DNA of 34,884 nucleotides from Bacteroidales bacterium (GCA_024400415.1 JAKSMS010000019.1:1-34884); one strand, 5' to 3'. Shown: positions 15,659 through 24,925, numbered from the stretch's first letter. Notes: generated by a model not told the origin, from the sequence alone. Numbers and translations: made by a program.

Positions 15659-16438
15659 ATGAAAAGAAAAATCATTATTATCACAGCCATCTTCAGCCTC
15701 ATGTTGGGAACGTCATGCATTCACATCAACAAGAATGTGAACTCAGACATTATCCAGTATAGCGGATACGATACCGTCATACCTGTCGATGTGGACGACT
15801 ATACAGGCATAGAGGCAAACAAATTATTCGCTGTAGTGATGAGCGATACTGTCAAGAGCCCTTATCTCGTAATCGATACGGCATTGATGAACCACTTCAC
15901 AATTAATTGTAATAATAAAACCCTCAAGGTAAAACTTTTGGCCAATGCCAGTGTTTCATCCAGTTTCGAGGACACTGACGAATTAGATTCATTCAACCTA
16001 ACTGGTGCTCGGTATCCAACCTTGTACCTCCCATTCAACAGCAAATTGATGCACATTCAGACCAGTGGTGCCGCAAAGTTCGAATGCGACGTACCGATTA
16101 CGATGCCAGAACTCGAAATTCAGGCTGGTGGTGCCAGCAACATCAATATTACGGTGGATGTCGAAAAGTTAGAAGGGGATGTTTCGGGCGCCAGCATAGT
16201 CTACGTCAAAGGTAAAGCCGATCTGTTGATTGCTCGTTGCCATGGGGCAGGTAATATAGGTGGCGAAATCATCTGCAAAGAAGGGGACATCTGCTGCTCT
16301 GGAGCATCCGTGGCAGAAGGCATCGAATGCACTACCAAAATGAAGGCCGAAACCAGTGGTGCAAGCGAGATTACCTACAGTGGAAACTGCAGCTCTGAAG
16401 AACATGCAAGTGGGGTATCCTCAATCAACCATATTTAG
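15659..16438 (+). CDS. DUF2807 (head GIN domain) lipoprotein
   Basis: A 259-residue lipoprotein: signal MKRKIIIITAIFSLMLGTSC with lipobox LGTSC (Cys20). The mature part matches the head-GIN/DUF2807 architecture: a beta-helical body with repeated turns and many small residues, including SGAAKFECDV, AGGASNINITVDVEKLEGDVSGAS and AETSGASEITYSG. DUF2807 proteins are envelope-facing and often sit beside GntR- or PspC-linked stress modules; their biochemical role is unknown. It is the last gene of the ABC/GntR operon, 13 nt after the regulator gene, and is followed by a terminator, so it probably responds to the same signal. Confidence 0.88.
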   Translation: MKRKIIIITAIFSLMLGTSCIHINKNVNSDIIQYSGYDTVIPVDVDDYTGIEANKLFAVVMSDTVKSPYLVIDTALMNHFTINCNNKTLKVKLLANASVSSSFEDTDELDSFNLTGARYPTLYLPFNSKLMHIQTSGAAKFECDVPITMPELEIQAGGASNINITVDVEKLEGDVSGASIVYVKGKADLLIARCHGAGNIGGEIICKEGDICCSGASVAEGIECTTKMKAETSGASEITYSGNCSSEEHASGVSSINHI

Positions 16439-16479
16439 GCCGTCGTTCAAGAAACCGATACCTGAACATATTCATACAC

Positions 16480-16509
16480 AGACCAAGGGGTACGCTTCTT
16501 GGTCTTTTT
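16480..16509 (+). terminator. Rho-independent terminator of the ABC/GntR operon
   Basis: AGACCAAG (16480-16487) pairs with CTTGGTCT (16498-16505) around a 10-nt loop and is followed by TTTT to 16509, 42 nt after the DUF2807 stop codon. Confidence 0.85.
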
Positions 16510-16588
16510 CGTTAAAGTTTTTTATGAATAACGGGAATAATATATTGTGATAAGAGTCGTTATCAAAGATTGAAAAACAAGGATATTC

Positions 16589-18892
16589 ATGAAAAGGTTA
16601 CTCACCCTAATTATACTCGCCGCATTTGTGGCAGCATCATCAGTCGCTCAAGACACCACCAAGAGCCGTCCCACGGTAGGTATCGCTCTCGGTGGCGGAG
16701 GGGCCAAGGGAGCCGCCCACATCGGAGTGCTGCGCTACTTGGAAGAAATCGGCATTCCCATCGACTACGTCACAGGCACCAGCATCGGTTCCATTATCGG
16801 AGGATTCTACTCACTAGGATACAGTCCCGACGAACTTCAAGCACTCATTTCAGGCATGGACTGGTCGTGGTATATGAGCAATGTTACCGAGCGCCAATAC
16901 CTCTCGCTTGGAGGCCGACGGGCTCAAGACACCTACCTGATGAGTATCCCGTTCAATACGGGCAGCCTCAAGCAGAACATAGGCGACAATTTTCTATCCT
17001 CGCTGCCTAGCGGCTTTATCAGCGGCAACCGCATCACCAACCTATTCAACTCCCTCAGCGTAGGCTATATCGACTCTATCGACTTCCGCAACCTGCCCAT
17101 CCCCTTTGCCTGCGTCACTACCGACATCCGCAGCGGAGACTCCGTAGTATTCCGTAGCGGCCACCTGCCTCAAGCCATCCGTTCCAGCATGGCCATACCT
17201 GGCGTATTCTCGCCTGTCCACTACGATTCAATGGTGCTCTGCGATGGCGGACTGATAGACAACCTTCCCGTAGAGCTCTGCCGCAATATGGGAGCCGATA
17301 TCGTCATCGGCATCGACGTTTCCGACCCGCTGGTAACAGACAACCAGCAATTACGATCCCTACCCCAACTGCTGATGCAATATACAGGCATCGCCATGAA
17401 GACCGACGTCGTGAAGCTCAAGCCGCTATGCGACCTTTATATGCATCCAGACATTTCGGGATATAGCACCTTAAGTTTCTACAGTGAGGCTATAGACTCG
17501 CTTATCGAGAGAGGCTACCGCATTGCCAAACAGCACCACGACGAACTAATGGCCATAAAACAGCAGGTAGACCCTAACGGCCAATATCAGAAACACCTCA
17601 ACGCTCCTAAGGCCAAAAACTTTGGCAGCGACACCATCACCATTTCTAACATCTACTACCACGGAATCCCAAAAGACAAAGAACGTTGGCTGAGAATCAA
17701 AGACGGCATCTATGAGGAGCAGCATATCACCCGGATGCAGATCGAAGCGTGCATCAGCCAGATGGAAGGATCTGGATTCTATACCGACATCACCTACTTC
17801 ATCACCATCACCGATACCTCACAACGCTATCCTCGAGCCGATATCCACATCCATCTGAAAGAGGCTCAGCCCCACAATTTCTCCCTAGGCCTGCGCATCG
17901 ACTCCGAGGAGAGCGCCGCTGTGCTACTGCACTTTGGATTCAACCAATTCAAGCCCGACGGAGGGCACCTCATCCTCGATGGTCGAATCAACCACAACCC
18001 TCGCATTGCTGCCACTGCTGGCTATAGCAGCAAAGGCGGCTTCGGTGCCGACTTATCATACAGCTACCACAACAGCCACTTCAACCTCGGCCAAAACTTC
18101 TCCCGCAACTACTCCCTACAGACCGTAGGACACAGCAACATTGCCATCACCTTCAATAGTTCCAAAAACATCAACAGCCTTTGGTCGTATGGCCTAGAGG
18201 AGGACGTAGTGACCATCGATTCCAACATCAACCTCAGCGAGCACTTCTACAACGACCTCGACGAGATATTCACTTCGCCAGGCCACACGGGCCTATTTGT
18301 GAAATACAGCCACGACAGCTTCAACGACGGCTACTTCCCTACCAAAGGCGGATCAACTACATTTGAAGGACATTGGCGCATCTCCAACGACGGAGTCAAT
18401 GGCGTGATAAATAGCGAGAACAGATACCTCGGATTTGGAGACATTCAGCTTCACTTCCAAAAGGTGCTGCCCTTGGGCAATAGGGTCTGCCTGATACCCA
18501 TGATGTTCAACCGCATCCTTATAGGAAGCCACAAGACGCTATACAACAACCTTGTTGGCGGAGTGCAGCGCGGACAGTTTATGGACCAGCAAATGCCATT
18601 TATCGGACTCAGTATGCCACAGCAAGTGGGAGACCTCGCCCACATACTCCGCGCCGACCTCCGTATCAACCTCGTTGGCAGCCACTACCTCACACTGATG
18701 GGCAACTATATGGCCGCAGCAAACGACATCAACAGCTATTTCCAGAACAATAGCGCATTCCATCAAGTGGCTGGATTCGGAATCAGATACAGCTACAGGC
18801 TCCCAACAGGAGGACCCATATCGCTCGACATCAACTACAATACCCTCACCGAACGAGTAGGGTTCTATTTCAACTTCGGATGCATGTTCTAA
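16589..18892 (+). CDS. Patatin-like phospholipase with C-terminal outer-membrane barrel (type Vd-like)
   Basis: A 767-residue protein with signal peptide (MKRLLTLIILAAFVAASSVAQ). The patatin domain spans about residues 28-230: oxyanion loop GGGGAKG (35-41), nucleophile elbow GTSIGS with Ser65, SSMAIPGVFSPV and the catalytic Asp219 in DGGL. A POTRA-like linker (about 345-425, ITISNIYYHGI to HIHLKEAQ) leads into a region of alternating strands ending with phenylalanine (FNFGCMF), as in BamA-type barrels. The layout matches PlpD and related type Vd systems, where the barrel brings the lipase to the surface. Terminal Phe and length are normal. No clean promoter is seen in the 79 nt after the preceding terminator. 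Confidence 0.9.
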   Translation: MKRLLTLIILAAFVAASSVAQDTTKSRPTVGIALGGGGAKGAAHIGVLRYLEEIGIPIDYVTGTSIGSIIGGFYSLGYSPDELQALISGMDWSWYMSNVTERQYLSLGGRRAQDTYLMSIPFNTGSLKQNIGDNFLSSLPSGFISGNRITNLFNSLSVGYIDSIDFRNLPIPFACVTTDIRSGDSVVFRSGHLPQAIRSSMAIPGVFSPVHYDSMVLCDGGLIDNLPVELCRNMGADIVIGIDVSDPLVTDNQQLRSLPQLLMQYTGIAMKTDVVKLKPLCDLYMHPDISGYSTLSFYSEAIDSLIERGYRIAKQHHDELMAIKQQVDPNGQYQKHLNAPKAKNFGSDTITISNIYYHGIPKDKERWLRIKDGIYEEQHITRMQIEACISQMEGSGFYTDITYFITITDTSQRYPRADIHIHLKEAQPHNFSLGLRIDSEESAAVLLHFGFNQFKPDGGHLILDGRINHNPRIAATAGYSSKGGFGADLSYSYHNSHFNLGQNFSRNYSLQTVGHSNIAITFNSSKNINSLWSYGLEEDVVTIDSNINLSEHFYNDLDEIFTSPGHTGLFVKYSHDSFNDGYFPTKGGSTTFEGHWRISNDGVNGVINSENRYLGFGDIQLHFQKVLPLGNRVCLIPMMFNRILIGSHKTLYNNLVGGVQRGQFMDQQMPFIGLSMPQQVGDLAHILRADLRINLVGSHYLTLMGNYMAAANDINSYFQNNSAFHQVAGFGIRYSYRLPTGGPISLDINYNTLTERVGFYFNFGCMF

Positions 18893-19010
18893 TAAAAACA
18901 CACGTTGCTGCAATAATAATGCCACATCTGCGTTAAATAATAATCAATAAGCGGATTTCTCTCCGCAGTAAAGCAAAACCGAAAACAAAAATAAAGACTA
19001 AACCAATAGA
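18893..19010. other. Intergenic spacer with a small hairpin
   Basis: Bases 18951-18966 can form a 5-bp stem (GCGGA/TCCGC) with a 6-nt loop. There is no T-run and no TAnnTTTG box. How the polysaccharide genes downstream are transcribed is therefore not evident; read-through from the patatin gene is possible. Confidence 0.3.
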
Positions 19011-19880
19011 ATGGAACAGACCTTTGGAAACAATTACGACCTGGGCAATACCAGTCGCTTTATCCGTAAATGGTGGAAACTCATTACCATCGTCTTCATT
19101 GTAGCAGCTATTGCATCGCTCCTTATCTCGCTGCTCATCACCCCACGCTATAAATCTAGCGCCGTATTGTTTCCAACCGACTCCAACCGCGGATCTAAAG
19201 CCATTTTGGCCGACCGATATAGTCTCGACTTCATGGACTACGGCATCGAACGCGACTGCGAATACGCTATCCAAATTATGACTTCACAGTCGATGGTCAA
19301 CGACGTTTGCGCCAAGTTCAACCTCATGGAGCACTACGGAATACCAACCGACGACTCCGAAAAGTTCCACAAGCTCTACAGCATGTATCGCGACAACGTG
19401 ACCGTGAAGCGTACCGACTACCTCGGCATCGAAATCAGCGTGCTCGATGTTGACCCTCAATGGGCTGCCGACATTGCCAACTACATTGCAGCCAACTACG
19501 ACACCATCTCTAGCCGCATCCAGTTGCAGCGCGCCACCGATGCTCACAACATCATGAGCGGAGTATGCGAGGGCATACAGAACGACATCTATGCACTCGA
19601 AGACTCCCTCCGCGCCCACCCTCAATACGCCAACAGCATCCAGCAGCTGATCTCCTACAAGGCTAAAGAACTGGCAGAAGTACAAACCCGTACCACCCAG
19701 ACCGAGGTTGACCTTCAATACGATTTCAGCTACAAGTTCATGCTCGACCAAGCTCAGCCAGCAGACAAAAAGGCATATCCCAAACGCGCCCTCATCACCT
19801 TGCTTGGCGCCTTTGGAGCCATGGCAGTCTGCATCCTCACGCTGCTACTCGTCGATCGTCGTCGCAAAGAAGAAGAATAG
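19011..19880 (+). CDS. Polysaccharide co-polymerase (Wzz/chain-length determinant family)
   Basis: A 289-residue protein with the Wzz layout: N-terminal membrane helix (residues ~24-46, after FIRKWWK), periplasmic helical domain, and second membrane helix (~263-282) ending in a basic RRRKEEE tail. The N-terminal helix is followed by TPRYKSSAVLFP, the proline/beta segment typical of Wzz proteins. No tyrosine-kinase domain is attached. Family members set the chain length of O-antigen, capsule or exopolysaccharide made by Wzy. The Wzy-like polymerase gene follows after 6 nt, which supports the role. No glycosyltransferases lie in the window. Confidence 0.85.
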   Translation: MEQTFGNNYDLGNTSRFIRKWWKLITIVFIVAAIASLLISLLITPRYKSSAVLFPTDSNRGSKAILADRYSLDFMDYGIERDCEYAIQIMTSQSMVNDVCAKFNLMEHYGIPTDDSEKFHKLYSMYRDNVTVKRTDYLGIEISVLDVDPQWAADIANYIAANYDTISSRIQLQRATDAHNIMSGVCEGIQNDIYALEDSLRAHPQYANSIQQLISYKAKELAEVQTRTTQTEVDLQYDFSYKFMLDQAQPADKKAYPKRALITLLGAFGAMAVCILTLLLVDRRRKEEE

Positions 19881-19886
19881 TCCATC

Positions 19887-21350
19887 ATGCTGCCACGACT
19901 ACAGGACTTCTACCACAAATACCGATCAGCCATCATAGCGCTGACCGTCACCCTGTTATTCATGGTGGCCAACTCTCTTCTTGTCGTTCACGACAAGTTC
20001 TACCTCTTTGCCCTACCCCTCTTCGGACTCATTCTGCTACTCTTCATACTCAAGTTCGAGACCGGACTCCTCTCCATAGCCCTACTCACCCCTTGGGCCG
20101 TCAACTACGCCATAGCCCCCGGAATGGAGCTTTCTATGCCTGTTGAGCCCATGATGATCCTCTTCACGGGCATGTTCTTCTTCCGAGTTCTGGCCTCTCG
20201 CAGCTACGACACCCGCATCCTGCGGCATCCTGTCACTATCCTCGTACTGCTTTCACTCGTATGGTGGGTAATCACCGCCAGCACCTCCCGCATCCCGCTG
20301 GTATCTTTCAAATATCTGCTAGCAAGGCTTTGGTTCCTAATCCCATTCTTCTTTGCCGGCGCCCAAATCTTTCAAAACGAGAAGCGAATCCGACAATTCT
20401 TCTGGTGCTACGCCATTTCGCTCATCGCCATCATCCTGATATCCACCATCAAGACCCTAGGCAACTTCTCCGACCTGCAAACGCTTCATCGCGTCATGAA
20501 GCCCTTCTACAACGACCACACCGCCTACGGATGCGTCATAGCGCTCTTCACTCCTGCTGCATTCTATTTCATTTTCAGCCGCAACAGCAAAGGATGGTCG
20601 CGCATACTCTGGATAGCCCTATTCGGAGTACTTATGATCGGACTATTCTTCAGTTACTGCCGTGCAGCGTGGATCAGCGTGGTAGCCGCCATCGGCGTCT
20701 ATTTTGCCATTCGCATGGGCATGAAGATCAAATGGATGGTTATCTTGGCCGGACTCTTTGTTGGCGTATTCTTTGCGTACCAAAGCGACGTGCTCTACAA
20801 ACTATCCAAAAACAAGCAAGACTCCTCCTACGACCTGTCCGGCCAGCTGCAATCTATCAGCAATATTTCAACCGACGCCAGCAACCTTGAGCGCCTCAAC
20901 CGCTGGGCAGCAGCCATGCGCATCTTCAAAGAAAACCCCATATTGGGCTGCGGACCTGGAACCTACCAATTCGTCTACGGAAGCTATCAGCGAAGCTACC
21001 AGCTCTCAACCATCAGCACCAACGCCGGCGACTTGGGCAACGCCCACAGCGAATACATTGGCCCCATGACCGAACAAGGCATCCCCGGCGTACTCTTCGT
21101 ATTGGCCATATTCTGCACCACATTCGCAACAGGAGTGCGCATCTATCGCACGTCGCCCAACAAGACCATCGCCAATATGGCGCTGGCATTCACCCTATGC
21201 CTGCTCACCTACTACATCCACGGAGTCTTCAACAACTTCCTCGACACCGACAAGCTCTCCGTGCCATTTTGGGCATTTACGGCCATGATAGTGGCACTCG
21301 ACATCAAAAACCGCGAGCTGCTATCCTCTACTCCAAAAGACCAGCACTGA
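19887..21350 (+). CDS. O-antigen ligase/polymerase (Wzy/WaaL-like)
   Basis: A 487-residue inner-membrane protein with about 11 predicted membrane segments and the Wzy_C (PF04932) layout: a large periplasmic loop after the central helices containing NLERLNRWAAAMRIFKENPILGCGPGTYQF and, further on, NAHSEYIGPMTEQGIPGVLF. The Arg/His residues in this loop (R in LNRW, H in AHSE) are those usually needed for ligase or polymerase activity. It joins or transfers lipid-linked glycan repeats. Ligase versus polymerase cannot be decided from sequence; coupling with a co-polymerase gene 6 nt upstream favours polymerase. The 90 nt downstream, before the convergent ompA gene, contain only weak inverted repeats. 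Confidence 0.85.
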   Translation: MLPRLQDFYHKYRSAIIALTVTLLFMVANSLLVVHDKFYLFALPLFGLILLLFILKFETGLLSIALLTPWAVNYAIAPGMELSMPVEPMMILFTGMFFFRVLASRSYDTRILRHPVTILVLLSLVWWVITASTSRIPLVSFKYLLARLWFLIPFFFAGAQIFQNEKRIRQFFWCYAISLIAIILISTIKTLGNFSDLQTLHRVMKPFYNDHTAYGCVIALFTPAAFYFIFSRNSKGWSRILWIALFGVLMIGLFFSYCRAAWISVVAAIGVYFAIRMGMKIKWMVILAGLFVGVFFAYQSDVLYKLSKNKQDSSYDLSGQLQSISNISTDASNLERLNRWAAAMRIFKENPILGCGPGTYQFVYGSYQRSYQLSTISTNAGDLGNAHSEYIGPMTEQGIPGVLFVLAIFCTTFATGVRIYRTSPNKTIANMALAFTLCLLTYYIHGVFNNFLDTDKLSVPFWAFTAMIVALDIKNRELLSSTPKDQH

Positions 21351-21440
21351 CATTTCCAGTCCCACATCGACACCAGCAAATAAAAGAAGGACCCCAAACA
21401 TTTGAGGCCCTACATTCTATTGTATTGCAGTACCTATACG

Positions 21441-22451
21441 TTATTTAACTGCATTGAGCAGCTTGCCAAGGTCTGGCGTGAGGATAATCTCTGTACGACG
21501 GTTCTGAGCCTTACCCTCGGCAGTTGAATTATCGGCCTTTGGCGCAAACTCGCCATGGCCGGCAGCCTCGATGCGGGCAGGGTCGATCTTCTTGCCATAC
21601 TGCAGCAGCATCTTAACTATCGAGGTGGCACGCATCACGCTGAGGTCCCAGTTGTCCTTAACTGCTGTAGTGCCCTTGTAGGCCACATTATCCGTATGGC
21701 CCTCAACCATGATCTTCAGGTCGGGGTTCTCCTCAAGCACCTTTGCCAGGCCCTTGATGGCCTCTTGGCCTTCTTTGGAAACCGTCCAACTTGCCGATGG
21801 GAACATCAGCTTGCTCTCCATCGACACATATACCTTGCCTTCGCGAGTTTCCACATTCATGCCTTTGTCCTTAAATCCAACCAAGGCGTTGGTCACAGCA
21901 TTCCTCACTTGGTCCAGTTCCTTCTCCTTGGCTGCCAGTTCGGCCTTAGCCTTCTTTTCAGCTGCCTGCAGTTCCGACTGGCGCTTTGCCAGTTCGTCGG
22001 CCTGCATCTGAAGGGTTGTCTGCCTATTCAGGAAGTCGCTCTCCCTGTTACGGAAAGCCGCCTCCTTCTCATTCAGCTCTTTGGTGCGGGCGGCCAGCAG
22101 GTTCTGGGCCTTGTTGAGGTCGCGGGTCTTACCGGTAAGCTCCTGCACATAGTTCTCCATCGTGGTGTCGAACTGATGCTGCTTCTTCTCAAGGGCGGTC
22201 TTCAGGCTGTCGATCGTAGCCTCATGGGCCATACGCAGATTGTTGAGATCTGTAATGTCGGTGTTAAGGGACTGATTCTGACGCTGAAGCTCGGCATTCT
22301 CGTCCTTCATCTCCGAAAGTTCCTGCTTGGTCATATTCCACTCCTTCTTCATGTGGTTGTTAGCCGACTCAAGGGCCTCATACTTGCCCAAAGTTACACA
22401 AGAGGAAGTCAGCACAGCGGCCGCAGAAGCCATCAAAAATATTTTTTTCAT
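21441..22451 (-). CDS. OmpA family lipoprotein with coiled coil
   Basis: A 336-residue lipoprotein: signal MKKIFLMASAAAVLTSSC with lipobox ending at Cys18. Residues ~25-190 are a long coiled coil rich in Lys, Glu and Leu. Residues ~210-330 form an OmpA C-terminal domain that binds peptidoglycan: EGHTDNVAYKG, then NWDLSVMRATSIVKML (the NxxLSxxRAxxV signature with Asp and Arg for diaminopimelate) and the terminal GKAQNRRTEIILTP. It probably tethers the outer membrane to the cell wall across the periplasm; the coiled coil would give length. Single gene, minus strand. No consensus TAnnTTTG promoter is evident upstream. Confidence 0.92.
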   Translation of the reverse strand: MKKIFLMASAAAVLTSSCVTLGKYEALESANNHMKKEWNMTKQELSEMKDENAELQRQNQSLNTDITDLNNLRMAHEATIDSLKTALEKKQHQFDTTMENYVQELTGKTRDLNKAQNLLAARTKELNEKEAAFRNRESDFLNRQTTLQMQADELAKRQSELQAAEKKAKAELAAKEKELDQVRNAVTNALVGFKDKGMNVETREGKVYVSMESKLMFPSASWTVSKEGQEAIKGLAKVLEENPDLKIMVEGHTDNVAYKGTTAVKDNWDLSVMRATSIVKMLLQYGKKIDPARIEAAGHGEFAPKADNSTAEGKAQNRRTEIILTPDLGKLLNAVK

Positions 22452-22608
22452 GATATTTCGCTTTGAATGTTATACTATATTTGATTAACGACGATACCTC
22501 GAAAATATTGCATGACGCCCTCCAAGTTATTTCTCCGTGGCCAATCACCAACATCGCCCAGCCCATCTCCACCTGCCAGATGAACCATCTTTCATCTGCC
22601 TCTTTTCT

Positions 22609-22740
22609 GGACATAAAATGGTTCATATGTGCTATATATGTGCTATATATGTGCTATATTTGTACTATGCTATAGAGATAGCAGATATATAGCACATATA
22701 TAGCACAAATATAGCACATATGCGCCAGATAATACTGATT
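22609..22740. repeat. Palindromic element of tandem 11-bp units, copy 2
   Basis: Same organisation and orientation as the element at 8145-8275: arms 22624-22659 and 22687-22722 pair over 36 bp with one mismatch, each carrying about three GTGCTATATAT units. The loop stem is TGCTAT-AGAG-ATAGCA (22668-22683). Relative to copy 1 it has a 1-nt longer inner loop. It lies in the 564-nt gene-free interval (22452-23015) between the divergent ompA-like and clc genes. Apart from this element and the clc promoter I recognise nothing in that interval. Confidence 0.85.
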
Positions 22741-22996
22741 TAGAACGTCTTTAGAATTATTCTTCTGGAGAGTTATTTCTGACCTCGCTGGGTAGCAACG
22801 GAATAATAAGGAAGCGGCTCTTCCGGACCAGTACACGACTATGCCCGAAAAAAGCACACATCGGGGAGCGTAAATGACAGCATCGAGGACCATAAATATC
22901 TGCATCGAGCCCTTCGATGGGCCGCTACAACATGCAGCATTACAGGCAAATGAAAATTTTTATACGATTATGGCGGCTTCTCTCAAAAAAAAATCG

Positions 22997-23004
22997 TAAC
23001 TTTG
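22997..23004 (+). promoter_or_regulatory. -7 box of the clc promoter, adjacent to the start codon
   Basis: TAACTTTG matches TAnnTTTG. No TTTG lies at the usual distance upstream. The ATG at 23016 begins only 11 nt after the box, so the transcript would have a leader of roughly 4-7 nt. Confidence 0.55.
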
Positions 23005-23015
23005 CAGTTTGGAAT

Positions 23016-24812
23016 ATGAAAGACACTAGCGCCCTTAATAGACTGCACAACTGGCGAATCAGCCACATATCGGAGTACGGAATGACTCTGATACTGAGCG
23101 TCGTGGTAGGCCTTGGATCAGGCCTGGCCGCCGTATTGCTCAAGAATCTGGTGCACACTATTAACGGATGGCTGCTAGGATTCAGCCTGCCTCTTTCCTT
23201 TGGCGGCAACGGACTCATGCTCGTCTACCCCATCGTAGGCATCTGCCTCACGGTGCTCTTCGTGAAGTATGTGGTGGGCGGCGACATCGGCCACGGAGTG
23301 CCGGAGGTGCTGCTTTCCATATCTCGGCATCAAGGCGTGCTGCCACCCAAAAACACATGGGCTTCGCTGATGGCCTCTACCATCACCGTGGCATTCGGCG
23401 GCAGCGTAGGACTCGAGGCGCCCATTGCCTCCACGGGAAGCGCCATCGGTTCCAATATCGGCAGAATATTCCACATGGGGCCAAAGAATGTGAAGCTGCT
23501 GCTAGGCTGTGGCGCAGCAGGCGCCGTGGCCGGTATCTTCAAGGCGCCCATCGCCGGACTGATGTTTGTGGTGGAAATCCTCATGTTCGACTTCACCAAA
23601 ACCGCCGCAATACCCCTCCTATTCTCGGCGCTCACCTCCACGCTGGTGGCCCATTTCGCCATGGGACCTGATGTCCAGTTCGCCTTCGTAGTCAACGACA
23701 CGTTCAGCCTCAGCCAAATACCATTCTATCTGCTGCTTGGAGTTGTGTGCGCATTCGTATCCATCTATTTCCTACGCACCAGCGACTTCGTGGAGGACCT
23801 CCTTCACAGGATAAAGAATTCCGCGCTGAAAGTGCTGATTGGCGGCGCAGCGCTTGGATTGATGATATTCCTGTTCCCAGCCCTTTTCGGCGAGGGATAC
23901 GGCAGCCTCACCAAGCTCATGGCCGGACACGGCAGCACGCTGATGGAGAACACCATATTCTCCCAAATGCCCATCATGGAGAGTCCTTGGATGGGCGTCA
24001 TCTTCTTGTCTGCCATCGTGTTGCTGAAGGTGATCGCAACATCCACCACTATCGGCTCGGGAGGCGTGGGCGGCACATTTGGTCCCTCGCTCATCATTGG
24101 AGGCATGACAGGATACGCCTTGGCCCTATTCTGCAACAACCTCGGACTCCCCGCCCAGAGCACGGCCAACTTCGCCTTGGTAGGCATGGCCGCCGTAATG
24201 ACGGGAGTGATGCACGCACCGCTGATGGCCACATTCCTCATAGCCGAAATCACGGGAGGATACGAGCTGCTGGTGCCGCTGCTGATAGCCGCAGCCACCA
24301 CCACGCTTATCATAAACCCCTTTGAAAAGCATTCAATCTACGCCAGAAAACTAGCCCTGCACGGCGACCTTCTGACCCACGACATCGACTCCAGCGCATG
24401 GCAGCTCATCAACATGAGAGAGCTGATACAGACCAACTTCGTGATAGTGCGCGTAGGAGACAGACTGCGCGACCTCATCGAAGCCATCAAAAACTCAAAA
24501 CGCAACGTATTCCCAGTGCTGACCAACGACGACAAGTTCGTAGGCGTAATCCACCTCGACAGCGTCCGCCACATCATCTTCCGACCCGAGAAATACGACG
24601 AACACGAAGTCACCCAGCTGATGACGCCCATCTCAGAAGGCGACATAGTCCACATTAGCGACTCTCCGGAATCGGTAGTGGCCAAGTTCCAAGGCAGCAA
24701 CCGATACAATCTGATCGTGCTCGACGACGACGAGACCTATCTCGGCATACTCTCCAAGGCCGACTGCCTCACCGCCTACAGGCAATTCGTGGCCGAAGCG
24801 AGCGAAGAATAG
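23016..24812 (+). CDS. ClC chloride channel/antiporter with CBS domains
   Basis: A 598-residue ClC family transporter from the ATG at 23016; the frame stays open to 22917, but an upstream start would lie in front of the promoter and would add a segment unlike the family. About ten intramembrane helices carry ClC signatures: GGDIGHGVPEV (GSGIP-like region), FGGSVGLEAPIASTGSAIGS (GxxxGxEGP-like filter), GAAGAVAGIFKAPIAGL and TIGSGGVGGTFGPSLIIGG. The first filter loop reads GHGVP rather than GSGIP. Two CBS-type regions follow (about residues 470-595: RLRDLIEAIKNSKRNVFPVL and HISDSPESVVAKFQ, ending in LGILSKADCLTAYR), which bind nucleotides in homologues. It moves chloride or another anion. Confidence 0.92.
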   Translation: MKDTSALNRLHNWRISHISEYGMTLILSVVVGLGSGLAAVLLKNLVHTINGWLLGFSLPLSFGGNGLMLVYPIVGICLTVLFVKYVVGGDIGHGVPEVLLSISRHQGVLPPKNTWASLMASTITVAFGGSVGLEAPIASTGSAIGSNIGRIFHMGPKNVKLLLGCGAAGAVAGIFKAPIAGLMFVVEILMFDFTKTAAIPLLFSALTSTLVAHFAMGPDVQFAFVVNDTFSLSQIPFYLLLGVVCAFVSIYFLRTSDFVEDLLHRIKNSALKVLIGGAALGLMIFLFPALFGEGYGSLTKLMAGHGSTLMENTIFSQMPIMESPWMGVIFLSAIVLLKVIATSTTIGSGGVGGTFGPSLIIGGMTGYALALFCNNLGLPAQSTANFALVGMAAVMTGVMHAPLMATFLIAEITGGYELLVPLLIAAATTTLIINPFEKHSIYARKLALHGDLLTHDIDSSAWQLINMRELIQTNFVIVRVGDRLRDLIEAIKNSKRNVFPVLTNDDKFVGVIHLDSVRHIIFRPEKYDEHEVTQLMTPISEGDIVHISDSPESVVAKFQGSNRYNLIVLDDDETYLGILSKADCLTAYRQFVAEASEE

Positions 24813-24820
24813 CAAAAACT

Positions 24821-24851
24821 TTTCTCAGTTTCAATTTTTTTCGTATCTTTG
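24821..24851 (+). promoter_or_regulatory. Bacteroidota promoter of the nine-gene envelope operon
   Basis: TTTC (24821-24824), 19 nt, TATCTTTG (24844-24851): a full -7 box and a partial -33 match. The start site would be near 24857, giving a leader of about 69 nt before the ATG at 24926. It begins only 9 nt after the clc stop codon. Confidence 0.65.
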
Positions 24852-24925
24852 TATGATGCGCGCCCGACCGGCGAGCACCATAAATTGTTTATTGTCAGAA
24901 ATATAAATATAATTAAGATATAAAA

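Noticed and set aside
21351-21440. Bidirectional terminator between the Wzy-like and OmpA-like genes
   Set aside because: The best hairpins (around 21389-21412) have mismatches or a 2-nt loop and no clear T-run, so I cannot support one.
22917-23015. N-terminal extension of the ClC protein
   Set aside because: The extra 33 codons overlap the promoter and do not resemble the family; the ATG at 23016 fits better.
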